Assembly (NCBI GenBank): GCA_015680685.1
Contig: MNCI01003927.1
Span: 652,829 to 716,828 of the forward strand
DNA length: 64,000 bases
Direction: 5' to 3'
Source of the DNA: Gnetum montanum
Taxonomy: Eukaryota; Streptophyta; Gnetopsida; Gnetales; Gnetaceae
This document shows positions 47,123 to 59,100 of the stretch, piece after piece. The position numbers were made by a program, and so were the translations under genes. Numbering within the stretch: position 1 is the first letter of the stretch; the number at the start of each line of letters is the position of its first letter. The notes beneath the pieces are model-generated. The model was not told where the DNA came from. It was given only the letters and a program-made list of their open reading frames with translations, and ran no database searches.

Positions 47123-49312
47123 ATGTCTTCTTCTTCTTCTCACAAGAGCGTTACACCACCTAGGGATCATACAAGAAACAGTCAGTAGTCTAAAACACAT
47201 AACCAAAATCAGCCAATTCCTCAACAATATAGGGTGGTATATACTCATCCCGATCAGTACATACCCAATTTTACTTTTATCCTCCATCAGGATGAACAGA
47301 TGCACTGGAGAGACTTGCAAGGTAACATAGTGTTACCTCCAGATCGTGTAGTCCCCAACATGCTCCTCCGTGCTTTAGCACAGATAGGCATGACACAAAT
47401 CTATGTTGAATACATTGCAGTAGATTTTGACATAAGGTATTACCATCTCATAGAAGCACAACGTATAAGGGACTCAAGGCAGGAGAGCCACCATACACTG
47501 TTGAAGGGCAAAGAGGTCCCGCACGTCCTAAGTAAAATTGGAGATGGTGAACATATTATAATGGGTTCTCCATCAAATGATGTTCCCCCTCCTAACAAAA
47601 GTGAGGAGGTGAGGTATCAGAACCTACGCTCCATGATACATAACCTTGGTTCTGATCCCTGTGAATGCCAACTATTCACTGAGGGAACAACAACACATGA
47701 CAAGGATGGGCACTCAGATCATCATCACGATCAAGGCTGAAGTCATCGAAGAGAAGGTAAGAAACATCATCATGGTGATGGTTCTCCTTCATCTTCACCT
47801 TCATCACATCATTCACCCTCTCCTTCCACATCAGGGTGCAGCCATAAAGAGCATAACGGTGAGGATAGAGGTAGGCAAAATGAGAGACCTCAATGAGATA
47901 GTTGAGAGTGAGGAAGAGGGTAGTCTAGAGAGTCTAGGCATGAACAAAGGGAAAGTAGGGAGCAACGTAGACATCATAGACGTCATGAAAGAGATGATCA
48001 TGAAAAACCCCTACTTGCCACCTGAAGCATGATAGATATAACTAAGGTAGTGAGAATACCAACAAGGCATCAAAAGGATAGCCGGATCAAGCGCTTAGAC
48101 ATGAACAATATCCCATGCTTCGAAGGGGGATACAACGCAAATCCACAAAATCATTTACAAGAATTCCATGATGCCTGCCCCTTGCAAAACATAGAAAATG
48201 AATGGCAGAAACTAAAGTTATTTCCAAAGATACTCATAAAGGAAGCAAAGAGTTGGTACCAGTCCTTGGAACCAGAAACCTTCAAGAGGTGGAATACAAT
48301 GTTAGAACTCTTCAACGATAAATATCAAACATACTCCAAAGTGTTTAACTTGCATAAGCAGATCCAAGGATGGAAGAAAGGTACTCATGAACCCTTGGAT
48401 GCTTCCATGGGCCGCTACTATGCATTGTTACATCATTGTCCAGACCATGGTTACACACAACAGGATCAACTTCACCATCTCGTAGATGGGCTAAGGTATG
48501 AAACTAGGAGAACTCTTGGGACTTATGCCTAAGGGAGACTATCAAAACTTAGATCCCATGAGATTCATTGATTGTTGGAATAAGTAGCCAAAGAAGAAGG
48601 GGAGCTACAGAAAAGGGAAAGTGTAGAAGAATATAACCGTGATCCCTCCCTCTGAAAGAAGGGAGTGAGATTCTGCAATGAAGAGGATGACTCACCACTC
48701 AAAGAGTTGGTGAATAGAAAAACCTTGTCGCTTCAGAAGCTAACAATGGAAGTATCGACTAAGGTAGATGAAGTATGGAGCTCCTTAGATAGTAAAATTG
48801 AAACTGTCCTAAAAATCATAGAGGAGTTTAAGGAGGAACGAAGTAGTGACAAGGACAAGAAAAAGTGGAGAGATTCAGGCCTTGCACATGACAAGGGTAA
48901 GGGAAAAATAACTATCTCTAATGAGGTTGTGGATTTGGATTCAGACAATGACGGTGGATGTGAGATCTGCCAATATGACCATCCCAAGGGATGTTGCCCA
49001 ATCATCTCACATCTACAAGAGTCTGGGATGTATGCACTCAACTTGAGACTCAAAAAACGGTAGACACCCCGAAGGTTACCTTATCCCCAAGGTAACCCAA
49101 GATAGTTCCACAAACCGTTGATGTACTATCCAAGTCGAACTCCATCACAATCCATCGGAGAACATCAGCAATGGCAACACCCATAGTCATGGGGGATGCC
49201 ACCACTGAAACAATAGTACCCTTACCAGCAACCTGATCCTTATGGATACTATGTGCAGCAGCCGATTTCTCCAAGTAACACCATGGGTCACACAACTCCC
49301 CAACATCACTAC
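47123..49312 (+). pseudogene. Athila-like gag (element C)
   Basis: ATG at 47123 opens a frame with one TAG at codon 22 and good coding up to 47740 (YIPNFTFILHQDEQMHWRDL). A Ser/His/Arg-rich spacer with stops follows. The capsid at 48029-48532 reads RLDMNNIPCFEGGYNANPQN and WQKLKLFPKILIKEAKSWYQ. A region with CEICQYDHPKGCCPII at about 48961-49006 is the Cys/His cluster, then a Gln/Pro/Tyr-rich tail reaches the D insertion. Of the Athila-like gags here it is the most intact. Confidence 0.88.
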
Positions 49313-50602
49313 TGAAACACCACAAAATTCTGAGCTTAGTACTTTTCCAACAAGAATTGAGCTAAGTCATGATGTTCCCTAACATGACTAAAGCTTGAGG
49401 GCCCCACAGACAGCTTCAAGCGGAGTCGAACCCAACAAGGAGCAGTTCCCTGGGACCCACTGATGACCATGACAACATTTGCTATCAAAAATGGCAACTT
49501 CAGAGCTCAACATACCTAGTTTTCAGCGTATACGCCCAGCGTATATGCCCAAGTTTGCATCCATAGCGTATACGTCCAACGTACACATCCCCAGCGTATA
49601 CGCCCAACATACACGCCTCACATGTATGCTCAGCATGTACGACTGATATATACGCCCGGCATACAAACCCCGAAGATGGCATGGAAATAGCACTACAGAG
49701 CAATATTTGGTACAAGGCATCAACTCACACGAACAGAGCAATCATCAGGTGTTGGCATCAAGTATTCTAGAGTCTATACGCTGAGTATGAACATCCTGCA
49801 CGCCCAGCGTATACACCCAATAGACACAGCATATACGCCCAGCGTATACATCCTGCATGCCCAGCGTATACACTCAGAGTCTACGCACACCAAATACAAC
49901 GTATACGCCCAGTAGAAGAAGTATCTTGTACACTTGTAAATTTTATTCTTTCACACCTAGTCAATGCGCCACATGTCACCCAACCCGATTCTAACGTCTA
50001 AACCTGTATAAAACCATAATTTTTCATTAGATCGGGGTTGGCAATTTGGAGCAAAACCAGAGAGAAAAACAGAGACGCTAAGAACCAGAGCAGAAACCCT
50101 GTATGCTGGACCTTCCCCTGCACGCTGAGCATACAGCCTCTAAGCTATGCTTGCAGTTTGAACCAGCACACAATCATCCCCGCATCCACCAGGGCTATTC
50201 GTCCGCCTTGTGTCAAAGCCACAACTGCGTTAGATTGGTGCATTGTAACTCTCATTTTACAATAATATTGCTACATTTTCTTTCTAAAATCTATTATAGT
50301 TTTTCATTAATTGTTGCATGTTTACTGTTTACGCCGTCGTACGTTTACGCTTTGTTTACACCAGTTACGCTATTTACGTTTCGTTTTACATCTGTTATGC
50401 TATTTACATATAACCCAGCGTATAGCACCTCGGTGTCCGTTTGAGGAAATCCTTGCCTGATCCACGTGTAGACCACTCAAGGTACTCTACCTTCGTTAAT
50501 TCCAGCTTGCCGTCAAGTGAAGGTAGTGTCTTCTGTGCATGTCCGAAGATCTTCAGGTCTCTGTTTCCTTCCAGCTGGAGATCGACGATTTCAGATGGTA
50601 CA
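49313..50602 (+). repeat. 5' LTR of D
   Basis: Starts TGAAACACC as in T1 and probably ends ...GGTACA at 50602, just ahead of a primer-site-like sequence. A TATA-like tataaaacc lies at about 50008. The U3 part holds the palindrome minisatellite at 49520-49915. The 3' LTR is outside the window, so the end is tentative. Confidence 0.6.
49520..49915 (+). repeat. GCGTATACGC palindrome minisatellite in D's LTR
   Basis: Irregular copies of cAGCGTATACGCCCA and variants. The 10-bp core GCGTATACGC is its own reverse complement (for example 49526-49535). The block ends about 90 bp before the TATA-like site. Confidence 0.85.
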
Positions 50603-50607
50603 GAAAT

Positions 50608-50625
50608 TGGCGCTAGAAGGAGGGC
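50608..50625 (+). other. Possible primer-binding site of D
   Basis: TGGCGCTAGAAGGAGGGC begins with the TGG that pairs with the tRNA CCA end and lies a few bases after a plausible LTR end. The tRNA is not identified. Confidence 0.45.
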
Positions 50626-50639
50626 CAAATCTGCTTAAA

Positions 50640-51335
50640 ACTTACTGTACTTCAGAACTCCCAGCATCTACGCTGCTGAGTTTACATCATCCCTGTCCGT
50701 AGAACTCCCAGCATCTACGCTGCTGACTATACGCTGACTCTGTCTGCAAAACTCCCAGCATCTACGCTACTGACTATATGCTGACTCTGTCTGCAAAACT
50801 CTCTCTACGTCGTTCAGTATACACTGCACACTCTCTATGCTGTAGATTTTGTCTACGCTCTATGCTGTAGACTCTGTTTACGCTGCTAAGTATACGTTGT
50901 TGCTGAGTATATGCTGCACACTCTCTATGCTGTAGACTTTGTCTACGTTCTACACTGACTCTATCTATGCTCTATGCTGTAGACTCTGTCTATGCTGCTG
51001 AGTATATGCTGCACACTCTCTATGTTGTAGACTCTACCCACGCTGTATGCTGACTCTGTCTACGCTGTACGCTGTAGACTCTATCTACGCTGCTGAGTAT
51101 ACGCTGCACACTCTCTACGCTGTAGACTCTATCTATGCTGCTGAGTATATGCTGCACACTCTCTATGTTGTAGACTCTATCTACGCTACTGAGTATACGC
51201 TACACACTCTCTATGCTGTAGACTCTATCTACGCTGTTGAGTATATGCCGACCCTGCCTGCCAAACTCTCAGTGTCTACGCTGCTGATGTATATGTTGCA
51301 CACTCTACGCTATAGACTCTATCTACACTGCTGAC
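50640..51335 (+). repeat. Leader minisatellite of D
   Basis: Higher-order repeats built of 'gctgtagactctgtctacgc' and 'tgctgagtatacgctgcaca' units, about 60 bp per full period. The plus-strand ORF it gives (51047-51334) is a by-product of the repeat. Confidence 0.92.
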
Positions 51336-51392
51336 GTACTAAGCATACCAGTTTCATACCCTTTCACCATACCGTATTCTCAACTATTCATC

Positions 51393-54303
51393 ATGAACAC
51401 CGCAAACTCCAATGCTACAACCACGCAGGTCATAGACCTTGTAGGCACCATGGTCGTTCAACAGCCCGTGGTACAACCCATAGTGGGGCCTCGTCGGTCT
51501 CTTAGATTGCAAGGGAGAAACCCATTGTCTAACATCATAACTCAAGACTAATACAATTTTATATGCGTGAAAATACAAGCCAGCCTCGCTATAGACCAAA
51601 CCGAACTGGAAGTCAAGAGGCAATACAAACTCTTCTATAGGAGAGGACAAGAGTTCATTCTTTCCCCGTATGATATCATCCCCCTCCCAGAGCACTATTC
51701 TGAGTTGATCTCACACCTCCTCCTACAAAGGAGCCAGTCTTTAGACTAGTCCCTGGCAAATCCTCAAGTGGAAGAGGAAGATGACTTCGCAGCTCAATCT
51801 GAGCATGAAGATTCGTACCATACTCTTAGCCCGCAAACCTATGTGAACAGGGGAAATTACGTCCCTTCAACCATTTAAATTCACACAAGCACAAATACCT
51901 CAATAAGAATCGTCCACACTTGTTCATATTCCTCCTGAAATCGACTCGCAACTTAACACACTTCCCCTCACTATTCCCCCTGTTGCAACAATACCTCCAT
52001 TCTTACAAATACAACCTCCCCAAAATGATGTAGGAACAACCTTCCCGCCCTAAGTGATTAGGATGCTGCATGTAATACCGACTTCTACATCCGCTCATTA
52101 CATACCACGGATCCCAACCCAAGGAGCATCCTTTACAATTGCAACCCAACAAGCTCAAGGGGTTCCTACACAAAACATGACCGGGCAATGGACAACGATC
52201 GATGCTCAATCACATCAACCCCTCCATTATAACATACCACCTCACACAATTTTGCCAGCTAACATCCCCCAAATACAACTGCAACGATAACAGCAACCCC
52301 TTACCTACAACGTGCCACCCTTAGCACCACCCACTGTAAATATCTCGCAAGTACAGCCTCCGACCACACAACTTTCTGCCTTCCAACCCACTGTCCAACA
52401 ATCTAATCTTTACACCGTACAACATCCCCAACCGGCTATCTCCCCTAGTGCCCAAGACTAGGCTGATGCTAAAAAACTAATGCATGAGCTAACTGACGAG
52501 GTCAAACTCCTCAAAATGGCCCCCGAAGGAGAGTTGAAGGTAGTGGACTTCTATCATGATGATCCTATCAGCTCTTCTGTTCCACCCCTAACATTACCCA
52601 AAGGTGTATCTTTGCCTACACTGACTAAATACAACGGGGAGACAGATCCCAACGCTCATCTCATAACATTTAGACTAGAATGTGCACTACTTCAGGCATG
52701 GCTGCATGCCATTCTACGAGTGTTCCCCATGTCCCTCGCTGGGAGAGCACTTGATTGGTATCAAGCCTTGCCACGGAACTCGATATCTTCTCTGGAATAT
52801 TTGTTGCATCAATTCATCACCAGGTTCAAATATAACTTGAAACCCGAAGCAACACTAGATAGCCTCATACAGGTCAAGCAAGCACCCCTTGAACCTGTCC
52901 AAAAATTCATCCAACGATGGAGTGCTGCTCTCAACGAACTCCATGAGCTGATCCCAGAGACATACCTCCTTACCATCCTAAAAGGGGCAGTCAACGATTT
53001 TGTGAAATCCAAGCTATACTATCTCAATGTGCGCACTCTGAGTCAAGAATTTGTACAAATCAAGAACATAGAGGAGGCAGCACAAAACAGTCATGATCCT
53101 ACATATTCAGCCTTTAAGAATCAACACAGTAAGAAAGATAAAGAAAAGGTTAAAACAACTATAGCGGTAGTAGCAGAAACACAACATGCAAATGTGGGAC
53201 AACAAAACAAACCGCCTGTTGCCCCTACTAACTACACTAAACCCACTCCTGCGACCGCACCAGAATCATCCTCATCACAGAACCCAACACCGAATCGTAC
53301 GAGAAACTTCGAGAGGAAAGAACCCTCTCAATACATGCCACTGCCTATGAAGCCATCGCAACTATTCAACCAACTCCTGAAGGCTGGATTCATGAAACAT
53401 AAATAGCTGTCCCCTGCAATGATCCAAAGGCATGATCGGTTTTGTCAACTGGTTCAGAACCCAAGCCTAGTAACGTCGGATGAGCCCCCAGTACCGAAGG
53501 GTTTTAGAATGGACCGTTTTTGCAACTATCACCAACGTAACAGGCATGGCACAGATTATTATTTCACCCTAAAACAAGACATCCAATGAATGATCGATGG
53601 AGGTCAAATCACTTTTGATGAGGCCAACCTGATCCAACCACAAAACCAGGCCATGGGCATGTATAAAGAGCCTCTAAATACCAAAGAGGCACCATACGTG
53701 ATTAACACAATCTACCTTGATGACGAACCTGAAACACCTAGGATTAACACTATCCATTCTGATCATGAGCAGCAAACACCTAATAAACCATTTTTAGTGC
53801 GTATTTCTCCCATTGTACAAACATCCATGCCTCAACCATCATACTCCCTGCAGAAACCTTATGTCATCCGAGTACCCCCTGCCGTAGCAGCTTCTAACAC
53901 CCCGATACGCGAAAAACCATACGTGGTGTGCGTACCTCCCACCGCTATTACCACAAACTCACAAACACCTTCCGTTCGACCCGCCCCCTATGTAGTCCGA
54001 GTACCACTTGCAGTCATAACAGCGGAGGTACAACCTCCAGCTAGACCAACTCCATACATCGTTAGGACACCCAAACATCCTAATGATTACTAAGCCTCCA
54101 CTTCGTAAACACAAAGTAAACCTAGTCCTTATGTCATCTAGGTGCCCAACCAGCCTAGCAATCAAGAGCATACAACCATCCAACCGTAACCCCGCCCGAC
54201 TCCATACGTAGTACAAGTTCCAAAGCAGCCTGAAGTCCCGAAACCAACAGCACCCCCACGCCACACACGAGAACGCTTAGCAGATAAGCTTACCCGCAAA
54301 CAC
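51393..54303 (+). pseudogene. Tat/Ogre-like gag (element D)
   Basis: ATG at 51393 (MNTANSNATTT) begins a frame like T1's; a one-base shift near 51900 moves it to the frame that stays open, apart from scattered stops, to 55575. RRSLRLQGRNPL and SPYDIIPLPEHYSELI are N-terminal. The capsid at 52540-53110 contains LPTLTKYNGETDPNAHLITF, GRALDWYQALPRNSISSLEY and FVKSKLYYLNVRTL. The Cys/His cluster FCNYHQRNRHGTDYYFTLKQ (about 53518-53577) has lost cysteines that T1 keeps. The linker after it repeats PYV[VI]RVP-type peptides about six times. Confidence 0.9.
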
Positions 54304-55575
54304 TTGGAGAAGGAGCGTCAATGGCTAGCTGTAGGATCTCCTAAACCTACCCCGCTAAACGCAATACCCATGACACCATCTAACGATAAACCAAACACAG
54401 GCCATGAGGGTGATACATCCAGAAAACATGATACGCCTAAACCAACGATTCCGGGTCAAAGTGACAAAACAACCATGCATGAAATAAAACTGTTGGGTCC
54501 AATGGACCAAGTCACCACCGACAAACATGTGCCCAATAGTAGAGACCTAGCGATAGCCCTAACACAAGTCACGCAAGTACTCAAACAAAAAAATACTTCA
54601 CTGAGTTTATACGACCTAGTGCTAACATCTCAAACTCACCGCGAAGCTCTAGTGCACATGTTAACATCTATCCCAGTAAGCGAAGACTTGTCTTCAACTG
54701 AACCTTCAATTCATGCAATAATGTACTCACCTCAAGGGTCAGTTTCTAAGCCATTAAGTTTCCACAATGACAACATCAAAGTGGATCAAAAAACGGGGGA
54801 GGTAACAACAGCACCTATGTTCATAACAATACGAATAAATCAATTCAAAATACATAGGGTCCATGTAGATGATGGAGCTACCACAAATGTAGTGCCATAT
54901 CCCATCATTGAACAATTGGGGCTTACAGAGCTAATCAGACTAACCGCCACTACGTGTTTGAAATCATTCAGCAGATCGCGCGTGATAGTCAAAGGCACCA
55001 TGAATTTAGACTTCATAGCAGGGGATCAATTCCCCACATCTGCCGACTTTGTGGTAATTGATGAAATGCCAAGGTTCAACCTAATATTGGGAAGACCTTG
55101 GCTGGCCCAAGTGAAAGCGGTCTCCTCCCCCATACACTAAGAAATTCACCTACCTTACGAAGGAGGCGAAATCATTATACATGGGGAGGCTACTACACCC
55201 ATCATCTGATCGTACATAGACACAGACCAAGGCTCAGAGGTTAAGCTCGAAGAGCCTAGACAACACGACCTAAATGAACAACAACTGGTAGGTGATAATC
55301 TTTTAAGCACAAAAGAAAATCCACCCAAAACAGAAATACCCGGGCCTGAAATCGTGCATACAAAGCCTCACTTAGAAACTACAATTGACCTAGAAATCAC
55401 AATACATATAGAAGTGTCTGCAAACACCAACACGGGAACTATTCCATCAGATGTCCCTTGGGCTGAATTACCATTCAATGTGATCAGTGAAGGAGACACT
55501 GAATATAGAATCATACCCGCTAATGCAACTCCTAACGTTAAAATGAGAAAAATCAAAAAATTACTAAACCAATAA
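54304..55575 (+). pseudogene. Aspartic protease (element D)
   Basis: In the same frame as gag: QVLKQKNTSLSLYDLVL, then FITIRINQFKIHRVHVDDG with the Asp-Asp-Gly site at about 54868, ATTNVVPYPIIEQLGL, and FNLILGRPWLAQVKAVSS. One stop follows at about 55138. The ORF ends at 55575 with NVKMRKIKKLLNQ. In Gag-Pol it would process the polyprotein. Confidence 0.88.
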
Positions 55576-55589
55576 ACAACAAACTATCC

Positions 55590-55815
55590 AAAACGACGTT
55601 AAACTATCATTCTAAGTTTGAAATGACATTAAACTATCATGTTTGCAATGACATAAAACTAGTCACGATTAGAAATGATCGGTCTCCTAAGAAATCAACC
55701 CATGTCACTTAAAACTCCCCTTGTCTACGCATGGCCCGAAATGGCCTTAAACTAGTGCGAGTGGCCCGAAATGGCCTTAAACTAGTACGAGTGGCCCAAA
55801 GTGGCCTTATATCAT
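55590..55815 (+). repeat. TTAAACT-core repeats left of antisense gene (D)
   Basis: Units gacgttaaactatcat, gacattaaactatcat and gacataaaactagtca, then three of tggcccgaaatggccttaaactagt type. Both unit types have counterparts in T1 (17820-18310 and 15060-15365). Confidence 0.88.
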
Positions 55816-56183
55816 CCACTTATATTTTGTTTTTCTCCCAAATTCCAGTTCACTATTCGAACTTACACTTGCATTGTCATGTTGTTAATAACAATTTTCG
55901 CAATTATCTTTTGCTTATAATTACAATCCTACTTATAATTACATTTTTGCACTACACTTAAACTACAAAAACAAACCAAAACGTTTTATATTGCCATGTC
56001 GTGTTTACATTTAAACCTAAAATCCACAACAAAAATATATGTAAAAATAAATATATACAAGTAATGATGTACAATTACAAGAGTTAACTGATTTTATTCA
56101 TTTGTTCAATACAACTCAAAATTTTCAATTTACAATTCACGTATAAATTTGAGTTAAAATAATTTCAAAAAAAAATAAAAAAA
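55816..56183. other. AT-rich non-coding DNA past antisense gene's stop
   Basis: On the minus strand this is the 3' flank of the antisense gene and probably holds its poly(A) site; AT-rich, with ttttattttttttttgaaa-like DNA directly after the stop. No ORF supported. Confidence 0.5.
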
Positions 56184-59100
56184 CTAAACATTCGGGATGG
56201 GAGGGTCGTCCCCTTTAGACTCGCGGGCATCGTGGGCCCCCACTCCACTGGGGCCAGCTTCTTGAACATCATCGTCGCTTTGATCCTATAAAATGCAAAA
56301 GAAACAATCAACATAAGGATAAAAGAAAAAACCTTTCAAACATTATTCAGCAAACGAATTTCATGATAACAAAACGCTTACCGTAGGGGATCCTCCTAAA
56401 TCGAATTCCAGCTGGCAGAGGACTTCCTCCTCTGAGACACTCGCCCAATCAGTTCCATCAAGGCCTAGGTCGACATCTGCCAAGGCCTTCCCCTTGTCAA
56501 CAGCTGACCATGTAGGACGTTTCAGTGGGAATTCACCTATAGAAACCTCCCCATAAGTGTTCGTGATTACCCTAGTAGGTGATTCCATCTCAACAATTGT
56601 ATTTTGAGCAAAGGTGTCAAACACATAGCGTAGACCCAGACCTTCCACAAACATTTTAAGTTGATGCTTTTCAATAGATACGTCCTTTAATGATTTCTTA
56701 TAGTGGTGCTTGTGGTTCTTCTCATCCTGACCCCACTTGCGCACCTTGGAAGTGAAAGCCTTCCAATCCTGGCACTTGAGGTTTAGTAGATCTCCCTGGG
56801 CCTTACGCTCTGCTAGTTTTCGAGTCAGTGACGCGTGGCAATTCAGCAGGTTCCAGTATCTAGTATAAGTGACCTTGGAAGTTCACCAAGAACAATCACC
56901 ACTTAGTCTAGCTGAGGTGAACTCATACCGAGCCTTGAGGTCATCACGCTCAACTAATAGCTCGGAAACTTCTTTCTCCTTTTCTTGGACTTGCAACCAT
57001 AATTGTTCGATGGAACGCCTACAGGTCCAAAGCAATTTGGCATTATGTACAAGACATTCCGCCACTTCGTCATAGACCGGCCTTGGTATTTTCTTGACTT
57101 CTGGGGGTAGTGTGGGCAAAATTTCAATGCTAACAGTCTCAGATGACTCCCACCTCAGCTTAGCTCCTACGCACACCAAAAAGAACGAGCATTAAATATT
57201 AGATGACAAAAAAGGGGATGTGAAATTTGAAAGCTACAAAAGGCTCGAGACATTTGTACCTATCTCAGGGTGGGCTTCTTGAATACATTCAACCCCCTCC
57301 TCAGCAATACCAGCCACAAAATCCATTTTACTTGGCATCTCGGTCCAAGTAAATGGTCCACGAGTACGAGACAGACTAACCTCCGTGGTCCTTTCAGGGG
57401 GAGCCGTTTTCATGGGCACGTCCAGCCACATCGTTCTGGTTTCACTACCTTCGTCTGGAAGTGATAAAAACATAAAAGTAAAACACCATAGAAACAACGA
57501 CGCACAAAGTAACACAATAAAATAAAAGGAAATATATTGTGTTCTCTGTCCCCTTCTGGGTTTNTAATAAAATAAAAGGAAATATATTGTGTTCTCTGTC
57601 CCCTTCTGGGTTTGGGGGTTCGCCTAAGTCCAACCTTTCCTTGAGGAAGCTACTGAACATCTCATCAACACCACCCTGGTCATCGACCAGTTCAGTCTTC
57701 GTGGTATCTTCCCGTAGCTCCTCCATCTCTTCCGCCTGATCCTTACCGACCTCTTCCTCCTCAGTCATTAATTCCATTGTAGCTTCCTCCTCTTCAATGA
57801 TGGTCTCTAATTCCTTCCTCCTCACTTCTCGAGTCAAGTCTGAAGGCATCAGTGGCATGTAAGTGGTCAAGATAAAAATTATGAATAAGACGAAAATGAC
57901 AATGCAATAAGTGCGCCAAGTTTACTTACCTTGGACAAGCATCTTGAACCGTATGTGCTTCACCTTTGGCTCTTCCACATTTGAGGCCACCTCCGTGGAG
58001 TGTTCATGCTTCTGGAGCTTCGATTTGGCCTTACCAATTGTCTCCTTGATGACCCGTTCAGCTCTCTTTCCCATGTAGGGCACATTGTCTGGCTCCAACC
58101 CTACACTGTCACGTGTATGGATGGAGGTACCAGATGACCCCCCTGTCNGATTTAGGGAACACCCATGCCCTAAATAGGGGATATAATTCATTAACTTCCT
58201 CAACCTTTGACTTCCCCTGCATAGGGAATCCCTTAGCACCCTTGAGAATACCCAACTAGTTCTCTAGCTCACATACCATATGAAGCTCTTTTTGAGCCCA
58301 GTCTAAAACTACATTTACGCCATCTACTAGTACCCCAAACAGGTCTGAAAAGAATTCAGCCGACAGATGGAAAACTATCTTGACACCCTTAATACGGGTG
58401 CTATAGTAGAAGACAGATGTGTCGAATGAATCAACAATCCCGATCATTTCAGCTATCGACACATCAGGGCTCAGGGTTGTAAAGAGCTCCATAAGGTCGA
58501 CATCATCTAAACAACGGATAATGGACAGCGGAGCATCGGTGCGCAACCATTTCTGCGCCTTGCTGATTTTCCCAAATTTCATTGATAGGGTACTCTCAGT
58601 ACGTCCTGTCATAACAGGGTCTCCATCAGGTGGGACATCAACTATAAACACAATTTGAAACCATCACATCAGTATGACCACCAGCAGTCAGACAAACACA
58701 CTAAGACGTCTAGAAAATATAGCCACTTACCTTCAATTGTGGACTTTGAGGTTCTAGAACCCAAGTCAGAGTCACGAGGGAAAATTGGTCCATTACACGA
58801 CCAATCTCTGTGCAGCCATCCGCGAGTCGTGCATTGTGCAAACGCTCTAGAAAATCATTTATGGAAATGGAAAATATCACCCCTGGTTAGAGCTAATACA
58901 GCTTCGCGAAGGATGGGACCCGTCATAAAGGTCTCTAGAGCAGTATGAGCTAGGGCAAGCCCATCATCATCAACGCATGTCCCATCTTGGTTAACTTGGG
59001 GCCTGCAAAGGAACGGTCATCAAAATAGAAGCAAACACCAAACGATAGAAATCAAAAACAACAAGCTAAACAATCTTACCTCTCCACCCGGTACACTGTG

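Larger units (their letters stand above)
46120..49312 (+). mobile_element. Athila-like element C, visible 5' part
   Basis: LTR, primer site and gag on the plus strand, cut at 49312 by element D. Its remaining part and 3' LTR must lie past the right edge. It is inserted inside the 5' LTR of B; GCGAG at 46115-46119 is the expected duplication. Confidence 0.85.

Noticed and set aside
49500-49741. Minus-strand ORFs of 71-72 codons in D's LTR
   Set aside because: Translations of the palindrome minisatellite.
51047-51334. 95-codon ORF in D's leader
   Set aside because: Translation of a minisatellite; repetitive and upstream of the gag start.
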